11,442 nucleotides of DNA. Origin: an uncultured Leptotrichiaceae bacterium (GTDB taxonomy: Bacteria; Fusobacteriota; Fusobacteriia; Fusobacteriales; Leptotrichiaceae). Positions 7,351-11,442 of the stretch are shown piece by piece (positions within the stretch are counted from its first letter, which is position 1; each line of letters opens with the position of its first letter). Under the pieces are notes generated by a model. That model was not told where the DNA came from and ran no database searches. It saw only the letters and a program-made list of their open reading frames with translations. Location: contig CALHVR010000047.1 of assembly GCA_938037005.1 (NCBI GenBank), positions 1 through 11,442 on the forward strand, written 5' to 3'. Both the position numbers and the translations under genes were made by a program.

Positions 7351-7355
7351 TAAAA

Positions 7356-7970
7356 TTATTTTTTATTTTTTGTCGTACTTTTATCTCTAAATTTTACAAT
7401 ATGATGTTCTCTACATCTCGCTTCATAATTTTCTGTTGCACCGACCATAACTAACGGATCGTCATAATATGCAGGCTCTCCGTCTATCAATCGTTGTGTC
7501 GCATATGCAGTTTTTCCACAAATCATACATATTGCTTGTAATTTATCAACTCTATCTGAAATCGCCATAAGCTCTGGAACTGGTGCATACGGTTCTGCTC
7601 TAAAACTCATATCAAGTCCTGCTACTATTACTCTCTTTCCTTTTTTTACAAATTTTTTACAAAAATCTACAATTTCTTCCCCAAAAAATTGAATTTCATC
7701 AATTCCAATTACTTCAGCATCTTCATTTTTTTTCATAATTTCTTCCATCTCATCTTTTGTTGAAACAGGATAAGCATCAAACTTATTTTTATCATGTGAT
7801 GATATTGCGATTTCATCATATCTTTTATCTATAGCATGTTTAAAAACTACTACTTTTTGTTTTGCAAATTTTGCTCGTCTTAATCTTCTTATTAATTCTT
7901 CACTTTTTCCCGAATACATACTTCCGGTAATAACTTCTAATCTTCCTATTTTTTTTGAATGAAATTCCAT
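7356..7970 (-). CDS. tdk: Thymidine kinase, type II
   Basis: A 204-residue salvage enzyme that phosphorylates thymidine to dTMP with ATP. The P-loop is GSMYSGKS (16-23). DEIQFF (91-96) holds the catalytic glutamate Glu92. The lasso/zinc domain has CMIC (148-151), and near the C-terminus Cys186 and His189 likely complete a Cys3His zinc site; other type II enzymes often have a fourth cysteine. The substrate-binding segment YEARCREHH (182-190) is typical. The basic, lysine-rich tail (about 195-204) is probably disordered. The ATG has AAAGGA about nine bases upstream. It follows the rplT terminator. Only a weak promoter is seen (GATAAT at 7992-7997 with a poor -35), so it may also depend on read-through from the ribosomal operon. 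Confidence 0.95.
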   Translation of the reverse strand: MEFHSKKIGRLEVITGSMYSGKSEELIRRLRRAKFAKQKVVVFKHAIDKRYDEIAISSHDKNKFDAYPVSTKDEMEEIMKKNEDAEVIGIDEIQFFGEEIVDFCKKFVKKGKRVIVAGLDMSFRAEPYAPVPELMAISDRVDKLQAICMICGKTAYATQRLIDGEPAYYDDPLVMVGATENYEARCREHHIVKFRDKSTTKNKK

Positions 7971-8018
7971 ATTTATATTCCTTTTCTTTTTATTATCAAT
8001 TTTTATAAAAAATTATTT

Positions 8019-8070
8019 AAAAACTGCATCACCAATCCTAAACACTTTATGTCTAAGATTAGAGATGCAG
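8019..8070 (-). terminator. Terminator of the infC-rpmI-rplT operon
   Basis: A long minus-strand hairpin. CTGCATC (8064-8070) pairs with GATGCAG (8024-8030). After a 3-base internal loop, AATCTTAGAC (8051-8060) pairs with GTTTAGGATT (8034-8043) using two G-T wobbles, around a 7-base loop. Five T follow (8019-8023). It starts 35 bases after the rplT stop. Confidence 0.85.
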
Positions 8071-8105
8071 CCCTATTAATATCAAAATTTATGATATTAT
8101 GTTTA

Positions 8106-8450
8106 CTATTTTACTTTTTCAACTAATTTTGCAAACTCTGCTGGATTATTTAAAGCTAAGTCAGCTAAAACTTTTCTATCTAATTCAATTCCAGCTTTTT
8201 TCAATCCATTCATAAATTTAGAATAAGATACACCGTTTAATCTAGCTGCAGCATTGATTCTGATAATCCATAATTCTCTCATTTTTCTTTTCTTTTGTTT
8301 TCTATGTTCTGTTGCGTAAGCCATTGCTTTTTTAACAGCTTCATTAGCTTTTTTATAGTTTGTTTTAATGGCTCCTCTATATCCTTTAGCTTCTTTCAAT
8401 ACTTTTTTATGTCTTTTTCTTCTTACTATTCCAGTTTTTACTCTTGGCAT
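8106..8450 (-). CDS. rplT: 50S ribosomal protein L20
   Basis: A 114-residue, strongly basic protein that binds 23S rRNA early in large-subunit assembly. The N-terminal extension MPRVKTGIVRRKRHKKVLK is classic L20. The globular part includes RELWIIRINAAAR (58-70), and the end AELAKLV-like motif reads AEFAKLVEKVK. In Bacillus, L20 also represses its own operon by binding the infC leader, and the leader here is long and structured enough for that (inference). AAGGAGGA precedes the ATG. It lies 43 bases downstream of rpmI and is the last gene before a strong terminator. Confidence 0.98.
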   Translation of the reverse strand: MPRVKTGIVRRKRHKKVLKEAKGYRGAIKTNYKKANEAVKKAMAYATEHRKQKKRKMRELWIIRINAAARLNGVSYSKFMNGLKKAGIELDRKVLADLALNNPAEFAKLVEKVK

Positions 8451-8493
8451 TTTTGCTCCTCCTTATACTTTCCTCACTGTTTTCTCTTTTTTA

Positions 8494-8700
8494 TTATCTT
8501 CCTTCTTGACCAGCTAATGCTTTTTTAATTTTTCTAGCTGCTCCTGCAGGTACTACTGCGTCTTGTCCTAATCTTTTCTTTCTTTTATTAGATTTTTTAG
8601 TTAAAATGTGGCTTTTTCCTGAATGTTTAACTACTAATTTCCCACTTCCTGTAACTTTTACTCTTTTTTTAGTCCCTTTGTGTGTTTTCATTTTTGGCAT
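8494..8700 (-). CDS. rpmI: 50S ribosomal protein L35
   Basis: A 68-residue basic protein of the large ribosomal subunit. MPKMKTHKGTKKRVKVTGSG at the start and HILTKKSNKRKKRLG (31-45) are the L35 hallmarks. Length is close to the usual 64-67. The ATG has AAGGAGG nine to ten bases upstream. It sits 18 bases after infC and before rplT, the conserved bacterial order, so the three are co-transcribed. Confidence 0.98.
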   Translation of the reverse strand: MPKMKTHKGTKKRVKVTGSGKLVVKHSGKSHILTKKSNKRKKRLGQDAVVPAGAARKIKKALAGQEGR

Positions 8701-8718
8701 TTCTATTTTCCTCCTTAA

Positions 8719-9243
8719 TTACTTTTTAGGTGATAATAAAACAAATTTTTGAACTTGTTCTTTACCATATTTTTTTTCAACAATTGCAATATCTTCAAAT
8801 CTATCTGCAAATGCATCTAAAACCTTAACTGCTGCATCAGCATGCGCTTTTTCTCTACCAGAAAGTCTTAAACTAACTTTAACTTTGTATTCTTTAGCTA
8901 TGAATTTTTCAATTTGAGCAATTTTTGTATCTTTATCATGCTCATCAATATGAGGTTTAATTCTAATTTCTTTGATAACAACATTTTTTTGTTTCTTTTT
9001 GTTTTCTTTATCTTTTTTTGTTTTCTCATACTTGAATTTTCCATAGTTCATTATTTTGCACACAGGTGGTGTAGCATTTGGTGAAATTTCAACCAGATCA
9101 AGTTCTTTTTCTGTCGCTAAAGCTATTGCTTCATTAACAGACATGACTCCAAATTGTTCTCCATCCTCACCGATAACTCTTATTTCTCTTGCTCTGATTC
9201 TTTCATTCATTCTTGGTTCATCAGATTTATTAGTCCCTTTTAT
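8719..9243 (-). CDS. infC: Translation initiation factor IF-3 (AUA start)
   Basis: A 174-residue factor that binds the 30S subunit, blocks premature 50S joining and rejects non-canonical start codons. The N domain begins at MNERIRAREIRVIG (residues 12-25) and ends near VCKIMNYGKFKYEK (61-74). A lysine-rich linker follows, then the C domain with KEIRIKPHIDEHD (91-103) and GREKAH (129-134). The start needs care. AGGAGG lies at 9252-9257. The in-frame GTG at 9250-9252 overlaps it and cannot be used from that site. An ATG at 9208-9210 has no ribosome site. The codon eight bases after AGGAGG is ATA (9241-9243), giving MKGTNKSDEPRMNERIR. A rare start codon at infC is the known basis of IF3 autoregulation in E. 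coli (AUU). Protein identity is firm; the AUA start is a strong inference. Confidence 0.93.
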   Translation of the reverse strand: MKGTNKSDEPRMNERIRAREIRVIGEDGEQFGVMSVNEAIALATEKELDLVEISPNATPPVCKIMNYGKFKYEKTKKDKENKKKQKNVVIKEIRIKPHIDEHDKDTKIAQIEKFIAKEYKVKVSLRLSGREKAHADAAVKVLDAFADRFEDIAIVEKKYGKEQVQKFVLLSPKK

Positions 9244-9251
9244 AAAGAACA

Positions 9252-9257
9252 CCTCCT
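9252..9257 (-). promoter_or_regulatory. Ribosome binding site that sets the infC start
   Basis: A perfect AGGAGG on the minus strand, followed by T. Eight bases separate it from the ATA at 9241-9243. No ATG, GTG or TTG lies in frame at a usable distance. Confidence 0.85.
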
Positions 9258-9269
9258 AATTTTTACAAT

Positions 9270-9295
9270 AAAAAAACAAGATATAAGAAACCTTG
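9270..9295 (-). terminator. Attenuator upstream of infC
   Basis: Minus strand: CAAGGT (9290-9295) pairs with ATCTTG (9277-9282) including one G-T wobble, 7-base loop, then seven T (9270-9276). It lies between the promoter and the infC ribosome site, so termination here would shut off the whole operon. Confidence 0.65.
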
Positions 9296-9507
9296 CTCAA
9301 TAGTCAATATAAAATTTATACACATCAAAACAAAAATATATAATATTTTTAAACTTTATATGTTAAATAAACTAATTAACTAATACCTTACTCATCTTAA
9401 AGTCCTAAGACTTAAATGCTTTTAAGCATCAACAATAAAGTATGAAATCATACTCGATGGAAAGGTGAGAACACAATGTTTCTACTTTCTAATTTAATTA
9501 CTTGATT

Positions 9508-9536
9508 ATTTTACTACATTCCCATATTTTTGTCAA
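9508..9536 (-). promoter_or_regulatory. Promoter of the infC operon
   Basis: Minus strand: perfect TTGACA (9531-9536), 17-base spacer, TAAAAT (9508-9513). Start near 9501. Upstream there is a TTTCCG that resembles part of the malB promoter block, but at a different distance, so I do not count it as a copy. Confidence 0.75.
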
Positions 9537-9622
9537 CTACTATTTTAAATAAACGGAAATTTGTCTCTTATTCTTTTCACAAAATTTATTTTAACTTAAT
9601 ATCATTATAATTTTGCAAGCTA

Positions 9623-10315
9623 CTATTTATAATAATGTTTCGCATTTAGCATTTTTTCTGCTAATTTATAGTTAGACATATAACTTTCCACATAATTATA
9701 AAAACCTCTTCCGTGATTTGGATATTTTAAATGTGCCAATTCGTGAAGTACAACATATTCAATCTCAAATACACTTCTTTTTATTAATTCTACATTAAGA
9801 TTTATATATTTTTTATTATAATTACACGAACCCCATCTTGTTTTCATTGGTTTTATCGATAAATGTTCAATATGCTCATTTAATATTTTCAGCCATTTTT
9901 CCATTATTTGTGGAAATATTTTTTTAGCACAATCAAAATACCATTTTTCAACGATTTTCTTTCTATCTTCCGTATTTTCTCTGTCTGTATATAAAATTAT
10001 TTCTTGTTTTTCTTTATTCAAATTTATTTTATTGCTATTTCCATTCTTTACTATTAAATTATATTCAGTGCCTAAAAGTTTATGTTTTTCTCCTGTTACA
10101 TACTCAAATTCTTTTCGTTCCTCTTTAACTTTTTCCACTTTTTTTAATACACTTTTTATCCACTTTTCTTTTGAACGAATAAAATTTTCAATATATTCTG
10201 TATGTAAATTTAGAGGTGCAGAAATATAAATTTCCATTTTTTCATTTATTCTTAAATTTATATTTTTTACTTTTTTTCTATGTACATCATAACCTAATAT
10301 TTTCTCTACTTTCAT
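9623..10315 (-). CDS. YgjP/DUF45-like zinc metallopeptidase-domain protein
   Basis: A 230-residue soluble protein of the YgjP-like metallopeptidase family (PF01863, formerly DUF45), full length for the family. The zinc site is HELAHL (191-196) with catalytic Glu192, and a third ligand His201 in PNHGRGF. The family hallmark RWGSC (160-164) precedes it. The N-terminal half contains the usual VHRKKVKNINLRI-type beta strand (11-23) and a charged helix. The biological substrate of the family is not established; some members are fused or linked to restriction and mobile-element genes. The ATG follows the winged-helix gene by nine bases, with AGAGGT in the gap, so the two are co-transcribed. No clear terminator follows; only a T-less inverted repeat lies before the infC promoter. 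Confidence 0.88.
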   Translation of the reverse strand: MKVEKILGYDVHRKKVKNINLRINEKMEIYISAPLNLHTEYIENFIRSKEKWIKSVLKKVEKVKEERKEFEYVTGEKHKLLGTEYNLIVKNGNSNKINLNKEKQEIILYTDRENTEDRKKIVEKWYFDCAKKIFPQIMEKWLKILNEHIEHLSIKPMKTRWGSCNYNKKYINLNVELIKRSVFEIEYVVLHELAHLKYPNHGRGFYNYVESYMSNYKLAEKMLNAKHYYK

Positions 10316-10324
10316 TTTACCTCT

Positions 10325-10792
10325 TTATTTTTCAAAATTATCAATTTCTTCTTCTACAATACTATAAATATCAATTCCCATTGGAACTCTTTTAAATACT
10401 TTTTCATATAAGTCTTTATTGTTTTCTCTACAACTTTTTAATAATTTCACACAACTTTCTTTTTTATTCAAATTTATAATATATTGATCTTTTAAAAATA
10501 TTTTAACACTAAGTTTGTCAAATTTATTTTTATTAAAATTGCCTATTTTTATGATTTTTTGTTTTTCTAAACTGCCTAGAGTTCGTCTGATTGTCATTGC
10601 TGACCAAAAAGGGAACTCTGTTTGCCACTCTTCAAGCGTCTTATAAAACCACTTAACTCCTGTAAATTCATTAGCACTCTTAAGTAACCAATAATGCATT
10701 TGTTGGAGCATAATCGCCTCATTTAAGCCGATTTCTTTAGCAAGCGATGGCAGCACTTGTAAAGGTGGTTCGTTAATTAATAACCGACTCAT
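10325..10792 (-). CDS. Phage/mobile-element replication initiator-like winged-helix protein, probably short
   Basis: A 155-residue protein. Residues 1-93 resemble the N-terminal domain of phage and plasmid replication-initiation proteins: the LLINEPPLQVLPSLA start, IGLNEAIMLQQMHYWL (21-36), WFYKTLEEWQTEFPFWSAMTIRR (48-70) and a LEKQKIIKIGNFNKNKFDK (75-93) wing. This domain normally binds DNA at an origin and is followed by a longer region that recruits helicase machinery. Here the family pattern stops after FDK, and a short, lysine-rich, unrelated-looking tail of about 60 residues follows, so the protein may be truncated or frame-shifted. The ATG has GGAAGGGG seven bases upstream, inside a repeated 28-bp element. 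The YgjP-like gene follows after nine bases. The family call comes from recalled similarity. Confidence 0.65.
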   Translation of the reverse strand: MSRLLINEPPLQVLPSLAKEIGLNEAIMLQQMHYWLLKSANEFTGVKWFYKTLEEWQTEFPFWSAMTIRRTLGSLEKQKIIKIGNFNKNKFDKLSVKIFLKDQYIINLNKKESCVKLLKSCRENNKDLYEKVFKRVPMGIDIYSIVEEEIDNFEK

Positions 10793-10820
10793 TGAATATC
10801 CCCTTCCAACGTGTTATAAT
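10792..10820 (+). promoter_or_regulatory. Plus-strand promoter opposite the winged-helix gene start
   Basis: TTGAAT (10792-10797), 17-base spacer, perfect TATAAT (10815-10820). It overlaps the 28-bp repeat copy A, and its -35 touches the winged-helix start codon. A transcript would start near 10827 and meet a terminator within about 40 bases. Confidence 0.45.
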
Positions 10821-10827
10821 AACTTTA
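10800..10827 (-). repeat. 28-bp leader repeat, copy A
   Basis: Read on the minus strand it is TAAAGTTATTATAAC followed by ACGTTGGAAGGGG. It matches copy B at 25 of 28 positions. It contains the perfect dyad GTTATTATAAC and ends in the GGAAGGGG ribosome site of the winged-helix gene, seven bases before its ATG. Confidence 0.85.
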
Positions 10828-10841
10828 GTTAATATTTGTAT

Positions 10842-10868
10842 GACGGCTTTTATAAGTCGTCTTTTTTT
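10842..10868 (+). terminator. Plus-strand intrinsic terminator at the 3' end of the XRE gene
   Basis: GACGGCTT (10842-10849) pairs with AAGTCGTC (10854-10861) around TTAT, with one G-U pair, followed by seven T (10862-10868). The G-U becomes a C-A mismatch on the minus strand, where no T-run follows, so it is built for plus-strand RNA. The stem includes the last codons of the opposing XRE gene. Confidence 0.7.
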
Positions 10869-11338
10869 AATACTCTTTTTTTCAATTCTTCAATTAATTC
10901 GTTTGTACTGTATTCTTCTAATGGATTAGTATCTGGTAGATTAGTAGCTAATAATTCTATTACTGACATTCCTACTGAATTTGCAATTTTTTTAAGATTA
11001 TTTGTATTTGGAAATTTTTTTCCAATTTCCCAATTTGAAACGACTTGTTTCTTTGCATTGAATAGGTTACCAAACTGTTCTAAAGTCATGCTTCTTTCAA
11101 GTCGAATGTGTTTTATTTTTTCTCCAACTTTCAAATAATCTGAGATTTCAGTTACTGGTGAACCATTTAATTCTTCGATTTTTTTTAGTGTTTTAATGTT
11201 AGGTAAGGATTTCCCCTTTTCCCATCTAACAATTGCTTGTTGGTTGGTACCTAACAAATTTCCAAATTGTTTTTGAGTTAATTTTTTGTTTTTCCTTATT
11301 TCCCATATTTTTTCTCCAATAATCATTTTAAAGTCCAA
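10850..11338 (-). CDS. Tandem double XRE-family helix-turn-helix regulator
   Basis: A 162-residue protein with two similar HTH_3 (Cro/CI-like) domains in a row. The first (about 8-68) runs from GEKIWEIRKNKKLTQKQFGN through RWEKGKSLPN; the second (about 72-130) from VGEKIKHIRLERSMTLEQFG through NWEIGKKFPNTNNLKKIA. Both share the GEKI, QFGNL, W-E-GK and LKKI landmarks, so they probably arose by internal duplication. The charged tail (140-162) has no known domain and no peptidase or kinase part. I start at TTG 11338 because GGAAGGGGG lies eight bases upstream, in a leader repeated before the next gene. An ATG at 11326 (residue 5) lacks a good site but cannot be excluded. It lies between an unrecognised gene tip and a replication-initiator-like gene, as expected for a mobile-element regulator. 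Targets are unknown; the repeats are candidates. Confidence 0.82.
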   Translation of the reverse strand: MDFKMIIGEKIWEIRKNKKLTQKQFGNLLGTNQQAIVRWEKGKSLPNIKTLKKIEELNGSPVTEISDYLKVGEKIKHIRLERSMTLEQFGNLFNAKKQVVSNWEIGKKFPNTNNLKKIANSVGMSVIELLATNLPDTNPLEEYSTNELIEELKKRVLKKDDL

Positions 11339-11347
11339 TTTAAATTC

Positions 11348-11375
11348 CCCCTTCCAACGTATTAAAATTACTTTA
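11348..11375 (-). repeat. 28-bp leader repeat, copy B
   Basis: Read on the minus strand it is TAAAGTAATTTTAAT followed by ACGTTGGAAGGGG, 25 of 28 identical to copy A. Its first three bases are the stop codon of the partial gene on the right. It provides the ribosome site for the XRE gene and supports the TTG start. Confidence 0.85.
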
Positions 11376-11442
11376 TACGTTTAAAAGCTCTCTTGCAGTA
11401 TCATATGCGCCCTCTAAGGTTGAATGAGTACTGCTGCCTTTG
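11373..11442 (-). CDS. 3' end of an unrecognised gene, cut by the window edge
   Basis: A minus-strand frame of 22 codons, entering at the right edge and ending at TAA (11373-11375), reads KGSSTHSTLEGAYDTARELLNV. The other two minus frames hit stops sooner. By eye, GC is about 46 percent over the last 52 bases, clearly above the rest of the window, which suggests DNA of different origin. Only two bases separate the stop codon from the dyad region of the 28-bp repeat, so it may be the gene before XRE in one transcription unit. I do not recognise the family. Confidence 0.45.
   Translation of the reverse strand, partial: KGSSTHSTLEGAYDTARELLNV

Larger units (their letters stand above)
9244..9501 (-). 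promoter_or_regulatory. Long structured leader of the infC-rpmI-rplT operon
   Basis: About 257 transcribed bases precede infC. In transcription order I see a small bulged hairpin (9468-9483, ACA/TGT core), AGTATGA/TCATACT (9439-9454), ATGCTT/AAGCAT (9416-9429), AAGTC/GACTT (9400-9413), an AT-rich stretch, and finally the attenuator hairpin near the start site. The third and fourth hairpins share bases, so they may compete. No reading frame with a ribosome site is evident. The same position holds the L20 leader in Firmicutes; I cannot confirm homology. With its promoter this accounts for most of the 370-base gap; 9537-9622 shows nothing convincing. Confidence 0.65.

Noticed and set aside
9250..9252. 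GTG start for infC
   Set aside because: The GTG overlaps the last base of AGGAGG, so that site cannot serve it; no other ribosome site lies upstream.
9541..9569. Fourth copy of the shared sugar-promoter block upstream of infC (TTTCCG near 9555)
   Set aside because: Only about six bases match and the distance to the -35 box is about nine bases longer than in the three true copies.
9580..9615. Inverted repeat CAAAATT/AATTTTG as terminator of the YgjP-like gene
   Set aside because: The loop is about 22 bases and no T-run follows on the minus strand.
10836..11138. Plus-strand open frame of 100 codons opposite the XRE gene
   Set aside because: It is a shadow of the XRE gene and begins within the plus-strand terminator hairpin region, without a ribosome site.
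1..11442. tRNA, rRNA, CRISPR array, insertion sequence
   Set aside because: No cloverleaf-like or rRNA-like sequence, no regularly spaced repeats and no transposase or integrase motif was seen on either strand.

Overview
The window is very AT-rich, single-copy bacterial chromosome. Its best fit is a Fusobacteriota genome close to Leptotrichia: the 6-phospho-alpha-glucosidase closely resembles the Fusobacterium MalH I remember, and base composition, strong TTGACA/TATAAT promoters and AGGAGG ribosome sites agree. This is inference from recall, not a database match.

Left part (about 1-5130): an alpha-glucoside (maltose-type) utilisation locus. It holds malH (GH4 6-phospho-alpha-glucosidase, minus), a divergent GntR/HutC-type regulator (plus), a PTS EIICB alpha-glucoside permease (minus), and an endonuclease/exonuclease/phosphatase-fold protein (minus) that may be a maltose-6'-phosphate phosphatase like MapP. 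The PTS would import and phosphorylate the disaccharide; MalH would split it into glucose and glucose-6-phosphate; the phosphatase could give an alternative exit. The three minus-strand genes have separate promoters that share a 27-bp block covering the -35 box and the DNA just upstream of it, which suggests a small regulon.

Middle (about 5160-9540): housekeeping genes, all minus strand. In order of transcription: infC-rpmI-rplT (IF3, L35, L20) behind a long structured leader with an attenuator, a strong terminator, tdk (thymidine kinase), then proA-proC (proline synthesis) with its own promoter and terminator. infC appears to start at AUA, in keeping with IF3 autoregulation. proB is not in the window.

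Right part (about 9620-11442): a mobile-element-like edge. It holds the 3' tip of an unrecognised gene in DNA of higher GC, a protein with two tandem XRE helix-turn-helix domains, a phage-type replication-initiator winged-helix protein that looks short, and a YgjP/DUF45 metallopeptidase-like gene packed directly behind it. A 28-bp repeat precedes both the XRE gene and the winged-helix gene and supplies their ribosome binding sites. Between them the plus strand carries a compact promoter-terminator pair that could make an RNA of about 42 nt.

No tRNA, rRNA, CRISPR array, transposase or integrase was seen.
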